Below are positions 1 through 10,950 of a stretch of 33,604 nt of DNA, in pieces. Origin of the DNA: Rhodocollybia butyracea (lineage: Eukaryota; Basidiomycota; Agaricomycetes; Agaricales; Omphalotaceae). Location: contig JADNRY010000633.1 in the NCBI GenBank assembly GCA_015501585.1, positions 1-33,604 on the forward strand, given 5' to 3'. The position numbers were made by a program, and so were the translations under genes. A model generated the notes under the pieces. The model made no database searches. It was not told where the DNA came from and saw only the letters and a list, made by a program, of their open reading frames with translations. Each line of letters starts with the position of its first letter. Positions within the stretch are counted from its first letter, which is position 1.

Positions 1-1879
1 TACGAAGATGATGCTCACTTTACATATCCCTTTTATAGATACGAAACCGTTGAATCAAACGCTGGTACCGTCGACCCCCCACTAATTGGGAACTTTCAAT
101 GGTTCAAGACTGGCTCACGACACAAGTGGAGGAGCTGTGCCACAACTCTGTCAATGAATCTGACGATATCTTTGAGCATGGATTCGATAGGGAAGTCAGT
201 TAATAGTTTCGTATAGGCCCTTGACTTACTAGAACGCCTTCTTTAGCTTGTCTGCGACAATTCTACGGCTGCGTCTGGTCAATTCGCTACGGGCCGCCGG
301 TAACACTACGGCCTCTCGAATGATTTCTCAGAATGTTGTATACAACTACCCAACCATCGCGAAGCTTTCCCAGTTTATTGTGGCACTCATTGAAAGCCCG
401 GAGAACGGGGTTGCTGCTAAGAGTCATGAAGCTGTGATAGAGGATATGATTTCAATCTACTCCAAGGGGCTCGATGCACCTCTTCCGGAGTCTAATGCCA
501 ACAGTGTACCGTCGACCACTGTGGTCCTCTTAACTGGGTCGACCGGTAACCTCGGGGCGCAGATTCTCGCCACTTTACTCTCAACTGAATCTGTCTCCAA
601 GGTGTATACTTTGAACAGGCCTTCTTCGAAGCTGTCGATCGAACAACGACATAAAGAAAGGTTCGAGGATAAGGGCCTCAACTCCAGTCTTCTTTCGTCC
701 AAGAAGCTTGTCCTACTCGAGGGCGAAAGCTCTCAGCCAAAGCTAGGATTAACAGATGTGGTGTACGGCCAGGTATGAATCTATCTCATATGTCCTTTTC
801 ATAAACAACTTCTGACCAATGAATAGCTTCAAGAGTCACTGACGCTCGTTATCCATAACGCTGGAGGCTGGACTTCAACCTTTCGCTATCGTCGTTTGAG
901 CCCCATATTCGAGGAACTCGGAACCTCATTGATCTGGCTCGCTCTTCGCGATATGCGTCATCGTTGCGATTCATGTTTACCTCGTCTATTGGATCCGCCC
1001 AATCGTGGAATTCAAGCATTATGGGCCCGTATCCAGAGAAAGTTATTTCCGATCCTAAGTATGCAGTCGGACCTGGGTACGGAGAGAGCAAATATGTTTC
1101 AGAAAGGGTTTGTGGCCGGTGGTTCTCGTTCCTTGGAGACTTACCTACATTTTCACACAGATTCTGGCGAAGAGCGGGCTACACGCTTCATCTTTCCGCA
1201 TCGGACAAATCACCGGTGGTCAGAATGGCGCCTGGGCTATGAGCGACTGGTTACCGATGATAATCAAATCAAGTCTCGTTCTGAACGTGCTTCCGGATAC
1301 GACTGGGGTAAGCTGAAGATCCTATGACAAACCGCCCTCTGATGACCTAGTTTTATAGGTTGTCTCCTTCATCCCAATGGACGCAGTTGCTGGAACGATT
1401 CTTGATGTAGCGTTCGCGTCTGAACATCCTCCTTCGGCTATCAACCTGGTCCACCCAAACCTGTCTCGTGGACCAGCATCATCAGCGCCATTCGGGAATC
1501 ATCATTTCGATAAGAGTTTCCCTTTGGACGCCTTGCCTCTAGTTACATTCAAAAAATGGGTCGAAGCTTTAGAAGATGCGAGCAATGCTTCACCGGAAAG
1601 GGTCTCTAATGAGCTTGTAAGTTACTCTGGCATTTCCTCGATTTCTGCTTCTTTGCTTCACCACGCTTGGATTAGCCTGCCTACAAGATCGTAGATTTCA
1701 TACGTGCAATGGCAGCGAACGAAGGACAAAACGCTGATGCAAAGCAAGAAGCACTTGGAGGAGGTGTATTCGAGACCTCGAACATTCAACGCATTAGCAA
1801 GTGTATCCAAGAGTTGGGTCCTCTTGGACGCGCTGACGCAGAACTTTGGGTTGAATACTGGATAAAATGCGGTTTGTGA
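1..1879 (+). pseudogene. 3' part of NRPS-like (A-T-TR) reductase gene, decayed
   Basis: This is the C-terminal part of an adenylation-thiolation-thioester reductase enzyme; the adenylation domain lies beyond the left edge. An intron tail ends at about 38. The carrier domain shows GFDSLSA, whose serine would bear phosphopantetheine (split codon, 189-190 plus 247). The reductase domain has LLTGSTGNLG (NAD(P)-binding), VIHNA and GYGESKYVSER (Tyr/Lys pair), and ends WVEYWIKCGL-stop. Such enzymes activate a carboxylic acid and reduce it to an aldehyde or alcohol. Introns seen are 191-246, 773-826, 1108-1160, 1308-1358 and 1617-1687. Three lesions are visible. The frame shifts by one base near 111 (after WFK). 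The donor of the intron at 191 reads GGAAGT instead of GTAAGT. One T is missing near 862, where the family motif NAWRLDFNLSLSSFEP is read across two frames. I call it a pseudogene; sequencing error could explain single-base gaps but not easily all three. Confidence 0.85.
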
Positions 1880-2250
1880 CTTTGGTATTTTATGCATGTA
1901 TTCTTTCTTTCTGTGTCTATAAGTGAGAAGGGCTGGAGGTGATTCGTAAGAGAGGGCTGCAATATGGGGCTATTTTGTCTTGTTCTACACTGTTTATCAA
2001 CGATCCTATTGTCGATGTAAGTAACGTACGGAACTCCATGTTTAGGAGAAGACTCTTGAAAGTAGATCTTTGATATAACGATTGACCGTTTTGATCAACA
2101 AAACTGGGATTACACATTGTATATCATTGCCATTACACTGAAGCCCGTATTCTGATACAGCATAAAAACAGTGGTTATACGTCCCAAGCTATCGAAACCA
2201 TATGCAATAAACAGAATCGAGAATAGGGAACGCAGCTGTCTGAGATGTAC
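1880..2250. other. Intergenic, no gene seen
   Basis: This is the 3' flank of the NRPS-like relic and of the convergent RHS-like copy A. I see no coding signal. Short stretches (ggttatacgtccca near 2172, gaatcgagaa near 2215) recur near 11740-11770 beside copy B, so the duplication extended past the 3' end of the gene. Confidence 0.5.
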
Positions 2251-4118
2251 TCAGTGCCACTTGGAAGGCAATCGCATGAGACGATCGACGTAAAAGGAAT
2301 CGAATGCTTGAGAAGTTTGATCTTCAGGCAAATAGGTATACCTTTTTGAAGAGAGAGGAGACATCCTCACCCTTGCGAAGATTATACGTGACTCGGGTTT
2401 TTTTAATGCATGATCAGAGTGACTGTCGATTCTAAATGAGCCATCGACATGGAGAAAGCAAGCTGCACCATCAATTCGGAGCCAAGATTGAGGTTTCGAG
2501 CCTTGTTTGGGTTGCTGTGGTGCTTGCATTTGTTAAAGTTCCCAGGTCCCTCCTTTCATAATGAATCAACTGTTATCACGGTCGAAGAATTAACTGTGTT
2601 TTATTTGATAGCGATAACGCTCGAAGATCTGAGCGGCCAAAGCCCTGGGTCCAGGAGTGGGCCAGTCGAGGCAGATGCTGTAGAGTCTTAGACTCGCAAC
2701 CTCGCGATCCTTGTTGATGATGCTGAGAACTCTTTCATACAGGTGTTCGGAAGGGGAAGTAATGAAATATTCCGGCAGTCGCGGTCGCTGAGCGGAAACA
2801 CCGACAACAACATATGTCCATCTGTGGGAAGTTTCAAGGAAGAAGGGGAGGAGGTAAACGCACGCTCAACCACGTCCTTGTTTATGCGCTGAGCAGCACC
2901 AGAGATTGCCGCCTCGCACAAGGACATATCAGAAGCGTATCGATACGCATCTCTAGCAGAGCCTCCAAATCGGTCTCGAAAGTTGACAAGCAATTCTGCG
3001 GTGATATTAAGGCGCGAAATACGCTGAAGTTGAAGCCTAAAGATCCCCTTCAGTAATGACATGAACAACCTGAATGAAAACATACCCTGATATGAGCTCT
3101 TCAGCAGTCCATGGCTTCATCACCAGATAATAAGCGTCTGTATGCTTCTTCTTCCATTCCATTCTGAACTCTCGAGGGGAAGAAGCCTGTATAACAAAAC
3201 ATCCTGTGTCCATCAAGAATTCCGGAACATCAGCGAGGCTGCGGTTTGAGTCAACCAGACACCATGCATCAGATGGTATCATGGCCAAAACATCGTCAGG
3301 ATCCATTTGAGAAATCATGAGTTTGTATTGAACGTTGTCTTTCCACAGCAAAGCATAGTTGGGGTGGACCATAAACAACGTCGGGAGATTTTCCGCGCGT
3401 CTGAGATGCCAGATGAGAAACAGAAACCGCGTTTTTCCTGTTGTAGAGAAGATCGATCAGTATAAACAGATAATTACACCTGAAAAGAGAAAATCACCGA
3501 TACCAGGAAGACCAGTGGCGACGAGGCCAAAGCCCATGGCGGCATTCTTGTTATCAGATAATGCAAATGGGTTAGGAAAAACATCCAAGGCGTTGATATC
3601 TGGAGCAGAAACCAAGCGAATGGCAAGAGGATCTGAAGGGCCACCATCTACTTCCTTTGATTTTATATCGAGTACCGTGTCACTCGATAGAGGACCGGGT
3701 TGGTTATGAGTGGTGCTCAACTGCTGATTGACCTCTTGTTCGACACTGGAGCTAGAGATCGAATCAGTAAATAGATTTATAGCCTAAGGTCCAGAGGTGG
3801 CTCACTGGTCCATAATCGGGCTTTCTGCAGACTTTTTCTCCCTATCCAACTGTTTTACTTTCGTCGATTGCCTAATGAACTCCTCGACTCGTTGTTGGTA
3901 CGCCAGCTCTCTTGCTTGTGTCGATTTCGACCATTCGAGGATCGCGAGAATGAGTTCAACGTATTCCTGGCGAATGATGTGGCGTCTAGCATCCAAATAT
4001 GTGACGGAATAGCAATCGTTTCGGAGCGATTGATTACAAGGGTTTTCCGAGGAGAAAAAATGGATGGGGTATCTCCAATCCAAGAGCCTGTGAATGGGCC
4101 AGTACGTCGAGACGACAT
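2251..4118 (-). pseudogene. RHS/Crinkler-like P-loop NTPase, copy A, broken
   Basis: Start ATG is at 4118 (MSSRRTGPF). Exons are 4118-3806, 3745-3498, 3437-3086 and 3036 downward; introns 3746-3805, 3438-3497 and 3037-3085 are GT-AG. Joining exons 2 and 3 gives the Walker A sequence GLPGIGKT. Later come WCLVDSN (likely Walker B/sensor strand), IQASSPRE, WKKKH and MKPWTAEEL, as in fungal NTPases annotated as RHS- or Crinkler-like; the C-terminus ends AFDSFYVDRL. Compared with copy B there is a deletion of about 40 bp near 3990 that shifts the frame after SHIWMLDA, and one G is lost near 2772 (after SDRDCR). The frame is also interrupted by stops after IKHS, near 2600. Copy A is intact where copy B has a stop codon. 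The family is often expanded in Agaricomycetes and its role is unsettled. Confidence 0.7.
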
Positions 4119-4320
4119 TGTTGTAGAAAGGTAGAAAGTAAGCAACTTGAACGCCTGAGATAAATCCGATGTGCAATAAAAGACTGAAATTCAAAGAGAC
4201 GGTACTAGTACGATGGTTCTAGCACGGCTCAGGATCATCGAACTTTGAAGCTATTTATTCTTTGAATTCAAAATCGAGTGCCCCTGCTATTTGGTACACA
4301 TTGCTTAACTATGTCTGTAA

Positions 4321-4640
4321 GTGACGAAAGCGGATTGGCCGAGGTTAGGTTACTTTTACTACTACTACTTTTTGATTTCTACCTCCCGCATGTGACCTAG
4401 ATTCCCATTTATTTCAATTACAAAATTATTTTCTACCGTTGACCTGATAGCCTAACTCAAGCCAGACCATTATTTTGCTCGTTCTCTGAGTCTCTATCTG
4501 TGACCCCGTTCAAGGAATATTCAGCCTAGGCTATGGGCAGTACATATTAGCCAACTCTGTACTCCAGTTAAACCACTCCGAGTTGACCCGTTTCTAGGGT
4601 AATGATATTTTTATCTCTTACTTGCCTGTTAGAACTGATA
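4321..4640 (+). repeat. Inverted dispersed repeat, left copy
   Basis: About 320 bp beginning GTGACGAAAGCGGATTGGCC. It recurs in reverse orientation at 11405-11697. The best-preserved parts are the first 80 bp (to the CCCGCATGTGACCTAG block) and the block around 4490-4530 containing TTCAAGGAATATTCAGCCTA. The left copy has an expanded ACT triplet run near 4355-4370. No protein is encoded. Confidence 0.75.
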
Positions 4641-5124
4641 GTTTACTAGGGTTCCAAATATTTACTAGTTTACATACACACTGAGTAATGCTACGAGGCT
4701 GTAAGTAGGGCATCTACTAGTAATAAGTATCCAGGGCAGTTGCCTTTTCTAGAGTCATATCTGTCTGTATTCTCACTTAAGAGTGATACGGCTCCCGGGT
4801 TCCCAGAAGGGCCGTGCCCCTACCTACTTACCGTGTACTCGATCTTTCTTTTGAGTGCTTTCGTGGCTGTCGCGAGACCGTGTAACTAGTAGAGACGCAA
4901 GTTCTAAACAGTATACTGGCCCCAACTACTAGGCACACAGATAATCACCTCCTCCCGAGTCCGAGTCTACATAAATTACAAGGTTGATTAACATAGATAG
5001 CAGATAGAGTAGAGAATACACGAAAAATCCTATAAAGCCCAAATACAACAACAAAGATGTAGCACTAGATGCATTACACCAGCCTTTACAATAGCTACTA
5101 AAATACGATAAACCTTATGGTATA
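4641..5124. other. Non-coding, AT-rich, no gene seen
   Basis: No open frame of note. The tetramer CTAG recurs unusually often (TTTACTAG, CTACTAGT, AACTAGTAG), which suggests decayed repeat DNA, but I find no paired ends. Confidence 0.4.
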
Positions 5125-5188
5125 TTGACCGTCCAAATCAGTGCTTCCAATGCCACCACCACCATTGCAACTCCATTGCACCTCCATC

Positions 5189-5232
5189 GCAACACCGCCG
5201 CAACACCGCCGCAACACCACCGCAACATCATC
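5189..5232 (+). repeat. 11-bp tandem repeat (4 units)
   Basis: Four units of GCAACACCGCC, the last two degenerate (GCAACACCACC, GCAACATCATC). Adjacent upstream sequence is also CCAC/CAAC-rich. The period is not a multiple of three, so it is unlikely to be coding. Confidence 0.8.
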
Positions 5233-5304
5233 GTAAATCTCTCATGGCTGCATCGCCATGCATCGCAGAACCCACTAATCAGTCCAGAGCTCATGCAGAA
5301 CCAT

Positions 5305-6838
5305 CTAATCCCTCCATACCTCACATCCACCGACCTCCCCAACCGGATCTACATGCATTTCGTCTTCCGCCACCCTAACATCAGGGTGTCCATGTCCATG
5401 TCCATCAAGCATATGAATACCCCCCCCCTCATCCGCAGACACGTAGTTACCCTCTATGAACATAGGGTCCACGTTCTGCTGGCTGATAAGCATATCTCCA
5501 TGCTCGCGTTTCCTTTTCGATGACGACGAGATGGGATCAAGCAATGTTGACGTTTGCTTTGGCGGTAGCAGTCCCAGCCGAGTGAGGGGCCGTCAACGAT
5601 ATACCTGCATCATCGGTACCGTCATGGATTCCAGGTCGCCCGCCGTCGATTTGGACATGACCGTCCACGTCCACAGCAGATTCTTCCGGCCGCGCTGGTA
5701 CCATGAGCATTATCCCCGTCCGCTTCCACATTGATTCCTACGTCAGGAATCATCTCCAACATCCTCGTCCTCCTCGTCCATCTCGACTTCGACATCTTCG
5801 TCGAGATCGACGTAGGTTCTGCAGAGGGGGCACATGAAGCTCCTGCGAGTTTATTGTGGTTTTATTAGAACGAATAAAAACAGAAAGGGTTCGAACGAAC
5901 CTATGATACGTCCTCTCCAATAACGGCCGGATACATTTAAAGCGGAAGGAGTGGCAGCAGGAGCCGGAGATGAATAGAGATTGGCAGATGGCGAGGGGGA
6001 AGAGACCTGTAGCGGGGTAAGTAAATGGTATGCAAATGATGAAGGGAAAAAATAGAGATAGGAAGAGTGAATAGGCAGATGAGGAAACTTACATATACAA
6101 CAATCCGGTAACCTCACACCCTTCGAACCCTTCTTCTTCTTCGACGCAGCCTTTCCACCGCTAGCCGCAGGACCAGTGACCGCTTTCGCAAACGACTCAA
6201 GATTCTTAATCGCATTCGAACTAGTTCGACTCAACTTTAGTACAAAAGACACACAACTCGGACGATGTTCAAGACTTACTTAAACTTATTAACCCCACTC
6301 TGCCACTCCCGGCCCAACTCCACCCTCATCTTCACACTCTTACAGATATCCTCACTCCCTCCCTGATAATCCACCCCAAGCTGCAACAAATCCCTATTCT
6401 TGATCTCATACTTGGGTGATGCACTAGGGGGTCCAAGCCGGATATGGTTGAAAAACGTGCCTGAGGATGATTTCGTATCATGGATGAAACATTTTGGCAT
6501 GGAACTCGAAAGAGCGTTAAAGCCAGAACCAGCAGGGCTGGCCTCAACTCAGAGCTCTGCTGGCAACTTTACTTCTGAGCGCCAACTTGAACGAACTGGT
6601 TATTGTCGTTCATGCCACCGTTGGGTGTGGTGTTACTGTCGCTACGGTCTGCGAAGCGTCCGAGGCATAGAAGTGGGCCTCTGGTGTGCATGTCTCATGT
6701 GATAGCATTGAGACGGAGGTGGAAAGGACCGGCGCTGCTGGACGAGGGTGAAGAGGCTGCTGGTGGAAGAACGGGAAGAAGAGGAGAAGCGAGAGTGTTG
6801 GCAGCTACAGTGTTGGCAGATTGTTTTCGTCTGTGCAT
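5305..6838 (-). pseudogene. Dma/CHFR-type FHA-RING E3 ubiquitin ligase, decayed
   Basis: Domain order matches fungal Dma1-type ligases, which mark phosphothreonine partners for ubiquitylation in mitotic checkpoint and septation control. The Ser/Pro-rich N-terminus starts about 6838 (MHRRKQS). The FHA domain reads PFHLRL, GRFADRS, SKVASRA, DTKSSSGTFFNHIRL and QLGVDYQGG. A basic linker follows, then the RING (LPDCCIC, KCIRPLLE, CPLCRTYVDLDEDVEVE) and an acidic tail. Introns 6221-6279, 6007-6092 and 5843-5900 are retained, so this is not a retrocopy. Lesions: a stop TGA at 6695-6697 with a short deletion before it, frame changes near 6585-6600 and 6546-6556, and a zinc-ligand His turned to Arg (HSFRFKC, codon 5942-5944). 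A stop at 5743-5745 follows the acidic stretch, with tail-like sequence (DPISSSSKRKREHGD) in other frames to about 5305. An intact copy probably exists elsewhere in the genome. Confidence 0.85.
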
Positions 6839-7239
6839 AGAAGAGAAGCCGTGGCCGGGTCCAGGAGCAGATGAGCTTGTGTTTTCTGATGGATCAGGAT
6901 TTCCGTTTCAGCTCAGCGCTCAGCTTCCACCTCGTAAAATTAGGGTCGGAGAAGTTTCTCTGTGAACATCGTCTTCATTATCATGATAGTTTCTTGACGT
7001 GCATCGCAAGAGAATCGTAGTGAACACATTGTAGATCAACAGGTGGTTGGGAGTTGAAACGTTAATATGCGGACAAGAAAACTTATAATTATGTAAGTTT
7101 TTAAAGTTCCCTATCTTATCTTGAATCCACGTTTTATCAAACGATGCACACGTTGTATGGTAAATACTAAAGACCTATCAACTATCTACCTTCAACTACC
7201 CTCTTTGCGAACAGAAATCAAGCCAATCACACTTCTGGG
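6839..7239. other. Divergent intergenic region
   Basis: This is the upstream region shared by the FHA-RING relic (-) and the NACHT gene (+). It begins with Ser/Pro-type codons that continue the relic's frame upstream of the proposed start until a stop near 6897. AT-rich sequence (ACTTATAATTATGTAAG, about 7080-7100) lies roughly 150 bp before the NACHT start and could hold the core promoter. No other gene is seen. Confidence 0.4.
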
Positions 7240-9611
7240 ATGTTTAGTGGATCTCACAACTTTGTTATCAAGGGGGGAACCTTCAACAATGTCAGCGGCG
7301 ATATGAATACCTCTACGAATGATGGAGAAAGAGGTGAGTCGGTCACTTGCCTCACAGATCGACAAACAGCGTTAACACATTGAAAGGCCTTCACATACTA
7401 TATGGGTATATATCCACTTCTGCTCTGTTTAATGCAGAAGCTCGTTTTCCTCCACCATTGTGCCATCCAGGAACTCGAGAAGATATTTTGAGAGAATTGA
7501 AGGGGTGGATCAAACAGGATGCACCCCAGGTCTTCCCAAATGACTCAAGCATCCGCTGGCTCTGTGGACCAGCTGGAGCAGGAAAGTCGGCTATTGCTCA
7601 GACTATTGCAGTGGCCTGTGCGAATGATGGGATCTTAGCTGGGAGTTTCTTCTTTTGGCGCTCTGATCCATCCCGAAACAACCCTGAGCGGCTGTTCACT
7701 ACACTTGCTTTCCAGATCGCTAGCGCAATCCATGAGTTTCGCTCGATCATAAACTTAGTGGTCATTAGAAATCCATCTATCCTCACATCAACAATTGAGA
7801 TTCAGTTTAATGACCTTATCCTGCAGCCCTGGTTCAAGGTCCAGATGCACCAGGAGTTGCTTAGAAAACCTCCCTCTTCACATCTGCGAAATGACAGAAA
7901 GACTCGCCTGACTCTGTTTTCATCTACGCCGCCTCCGCTGTCATCTACACCACCTCCATTCTCATCTACGCCATCTCTATTTTCATCTACGCCGCCAGGT
8001 ACAGGTTCATCTATATCATTGCGCGCGCTTCTGGATATGTTCTCCACCTTCGTCACCACCTTTGTCATCCAAATTATGATGGCTCGTTTCGTGCGCCTGT
8101 GGGGATCTGCTAATCGAACTATACCCATCCAAACTATGATGCTCACTGAAACTATGACGCCCACCGAAACTATGACACCCACCAAAACTATGACGCCCAC
8201 CCGAATTATCATCATCGATGGTCTCGATGAATGCTCTGATAGTCGCAATCAACAACGTATCCTCTCCATTCTCGAAAATGCGATGCATAAACACCCTCTT
8301 CCATTCCGAATTCTAATTGCCAGCAGACCAGAACCTCGCATCAAACAGTCCTTTAACAACCCACACCTCGAGTCTATCTGTCGTTGGATGCCTCTCGATG
8401 ATCATTTATTTCAAGCATATCGTGAAATTCGAGTATTTCTCCAGGACAAATTCCGAGAAATACTCCAATGTCACTCGCATACAATGGAACATGTTTCTCG
8501 TCCTTGGCCAACTGATAACCAGATTGATATCCTGGTTAGAAAGGCTTCAGGACACTTCATATACCCATCAACAGTACTAAAATACATTGATGATGATAGT
8601 GCAGTCCCAGCAGACCGTCTCGATGTGGTACTTGGTATTCAACCACCAGAGGGGGTAGAATCACCATTTGCAGAGCTGGATGCTCTTTACCATCAAATCT
8701 TATCAACTGCGTACAAAAAGAACACCAACTGGGTCCACATTCTTGGGGCAATCATAGTGTACAAAGACATGATGTTGGACCTGCCTTACACAATGTTCTC
8801 ACAGGATGTCTTGGTGCATCTACTTGCTGGTGAAATGAAATCCCTAGGTGCTCTCCACGCTGCATTATCTGGTCTCCATTCTTTGTTCAATGACCCTTCC
8901 CCTGTTGAATCTGGCCTTCGTTTTTGTCATGCTTCCTTTGGGGATTTTTTATCAGACCACAAAAGGTCATTGCACTTTTATATCAACAAATCAGATGGCC
9001 ATGACTATCTTGCACGGTGCTGCTTATCTGTATTTGAAGTTGGAGGCTTATCACTTGCTTTTGAACCTGACAACGAGAGCGCTGTTTCTCTTTATATGTT
9101 GAAATATGCTCACTTGTGTTGGGCAGTTCATCATACCCATGCATGTGGCACCGCTCAACTTCTGTCACGGCTCAACACTTTCAATGTTTACTCCGCTTCT
9201 CTTACTCTATATCGACATTCCACTCTCCACTCAGCTGCAATAACTTTTTTCATCCGGCCACTTGTTAATTTTCTGGAAAAAACATTTACAGTCCAGGCTC
9301 ACTTCAAGGTATGAGAGACCCTTTCATGTGTCTTCATTGCTTACACAATATCGCTTTATGCCGCTCCTTAGAGTAAACATAACAAGCTCTTGCAGCATTT
9401 TCTCGAAATATCCACCATTGGCTTCAGGATCATTGTGTCTGACCTCGAAATCCCTATTCGGCTGTCCGCTGACTCTAATCAGATAAAGAGGCATATCGTC
9501 TCACAAATTCCCTCTCATTTCACTAGTCTCTTACCAGCAAATATTAGTCACTCTTCTTTCCAAATCACCCCATTACTTAGATCCTACGAAGACCTTCCTG
9601 CCAATTGTTGA
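7240..9611 (+). CDS. NACHT-domain NTPase (NLR-like), 751 aa
   Basis: Exons 7240-7333, 7387-9308 and 9372-9611 join to 2256 nt, an exact frame. The start at 7240 gives MFSGSHNFVIKGGTFNNV, the leader typical of basidiomycete NACHT proteins, which a start inside exon 2 would miss. Walker A is GPAGAGKS (about 92-99) and Walker B is IIIIDGLDE (about 305-313), followed by ILIASRPEP. The C-terminal half has the usual HASFGDFLSD segment, but no ankyrin or WD repeats are present. Fungal NACHT proteins are thought to act as intracellular signalling switches in self/non-self recognition. The oddity is about 120 extra residues between Walker A and B (about 183-304), built from 21-bp and 18-bp tandem repeats, which stretch the fold. 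The last exon has no recognised domain. No frameshift is visible; whether the protein folds is uncertain. Confidence 0.85.
7920..8012 (+). repeat. 21-bp coding minisatellite in the NACHT gene
   Basis: Units start with TCATCTACGCC at 7920, 7941, 7962 and 7983, with a partial at 8007. Each encodes SSTPPPL or a variant. The period is a multiple of three, so the frame is kept. Confidence 0.9.
8130..8201 (+). repeat. 18-bp coding minisatellite in the NACHT gene
   Basis: Units GAAACTATGACGCCCACC at 8148, 8166 and 8184, preceded by a diverged unit from 8130. Each encodes ETMTPT, just before the Walker B strand. Confidence 0.9.
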
Positions 9612-10251
9612 CATGGGATAATGCATCACGATACCTCCCCTTTTTTGGTAGATCGTAGAAATCATCCCCTCATCAATCGCTGCAGACTGTGCAAAGTAAA
9701 ACATCCATTCAGAGATATTCATACTCATATTGCTTACAATATTGCTAAAAGCAAACTTGAAAAAAAAAAAGTTTTCCAGATATCTCTCCAAACACCGGGG
9801 ACCACACTAGAATATAGATAAGAACTCCACTCGTGCAGGACAAAACTCTTTCAAACATGGTGAGATACCCAAAATGCGGCGCAACAAGTCATACCGGTTA
9901 TTTTACGGGTGGCTTTGGCGTTTTATTCCTCTGAATCCATTATATATATATATTGAACTTCAATAGTAATTATACTACTAGAGATTATTTCATCGGTGGT
10001 AGTAGGTAGGTAGGTAGGTTTTTATTAGTGCAGGCTTCGTACCATTCCTAGCCTGCGCAGGCTACACAAGATTAGAATTTAGTAAGTAGTAGCCTGTACA
10101 GGTAAGTGCATGATTCCTTACCATATAAGTAAGGGAAGGTTTTTCTCCGCTTACAGCGCTCACAGTTGTTTATCCTTTCTTTACCTCCAATATGGACAAA
10201 ATCTTTACTTTCCTTCGCTCATCGAGAGGCCTCCTCGGGTGGGCGGCATTA
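9612..10251. other. Non-coding, microsatellite-rich
   Basis: 3' flank of the NACHT gene. It contains an A-run near 9760, a TATATATA run near 9940, a (GTAG)n run near 10003-10020 and a GCCTGCGCAGGC palindrome near 10050. No gene seen. Confidence 0.6.
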
Positions 10252-10331
10252 GGGACAGTCAAAGTAGGGCGATTATGTGTAGATTAATTTACATGATTAA
10301 ATCTAAAAATCGAGTCTCAAAAAAGCCAAAG

Positions 10332-10359
10332 AAATAAGCGACTCTGGAGTCGCTTATTT
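10332..10359. repeat. Perfect hairpin inside the MITE
   Basis: Arms AAATAAGCGACTC and GAGTCGCTTATTT are separated by TG. The inverted repeat is exact. Confidence 0.85.
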
Positions 10360-10431
10360 TTGTCGCTGAAATACCCTTCTGATTAATCGACACAACATGA
10401 TATATATATGGTATACACTTGGGTTAGGGTA

Positions 10432-10467
10432 GCGCCATGGGCGGCGACGGCGCCGTGCCTATGGCGC
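10432..10467. repeat. GC-rich hairpin inside the MITE
   Basis: Arms GCGCCATGGGC (10432-10442) and GCCTATGGCGC (10457-10467) pair with one G-T wobble around a GC-rich loop, in otherwise AT-rich sequence. Confidence 0.6.
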
Positions 10468-10950
10468 GCCACAACTAAAGAACACAATCCTCTTTCTACT
10501 TGTGAGCCTCTCTAGTCTGAGCCCAAGTTACTGGACCAGTCATCCAGCATCCAGATTGGAACTTGTTGAAATAGAAGAAAGCGAGGAAAGAGCTGAGTGT
10601 TTGGAGTAGAGATGATTTTTGAATAGCGGAGTCTGATGCTTATTGCTTAATATGGGTCTGTCTTGCCAAAGAATAGGCAAGATATGCTCTTCGAAGCCTT
10701 TTTACTCGCTGGGGCCGAGAGGGTCAGGTAAGCGCCGAAACATCTTGAATTAATCGACGGAATTAATCAGGTAGGTAGGTAGGTAGATAATCGGGTCGGT
10801 CAGAGTCAACGTAGATTTAAATCGACTTTTCATTTTTTAAAAATAAAATAATCATCTAAATAATCTGTCTTTAATCGCCCTACTTTGACTGTCCCTATTG
10901 ATACTTTATCTATACTTCGATACTTTCTTTGATTCCCTCAGTTGTTGTGT

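Larger units (their letters stand above)
10252..10895. mobile_element. MITE with 24-bp TIRs and TA duplication (Tc1/mariner-like)
   Basis: The first 24 bp (GGGACAGTCAAAGTAGGGCG then ATTA) are repeated exactly in inverted orientation at 10872-10895. TA lies directly outside both ends (10250-10251 and 10896-10897), which fits the TA target duplication of Tc1/mariner elements. The 644-bp interior has no transposase frame, so the element is non-autonomous. Inside are a perfect 13-bp hairpin (10332-10359), a GC-rich hairpin (10432-10467) and a (GTAG)n run near 10770-10788. The perfect TIR match suggests recent insertion. Confidence 0.85.

Noticed and set aside
3960..4010. Length difference between copies A and B as an intron in B
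   Set aside because: The extra 40 bp in B has no GT...AG boundaries and is in frame with flanking coding sequence, so a deletion in A is simpler.
5115..5544. Possible short proteins on either strand
   Set aside because: The plus frame comes from CAC/CAA-rich repeats. The minus frame is better explained as the shifted acidic tail of the FHA-RING relic.
7802..8294. Minus-strand frames opposite the NACHT gene
   Set aside because: They are produced by the in-frame minisatellites (SVGVIV, FGGCHSF repeats) and run antisense to a well-supported coding exon.
10331..10360. Hairpin as a transcription terminator
   Set aside because: It lies inside a MITE in a eukaryotic genome; intrinsic terminators of this type do not apply.
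10425..10440. GGGTTAGGGTAG as telomeric repeat
   Set aside because: Only about two imperfect units, inside a transposon; not a telomere tract.
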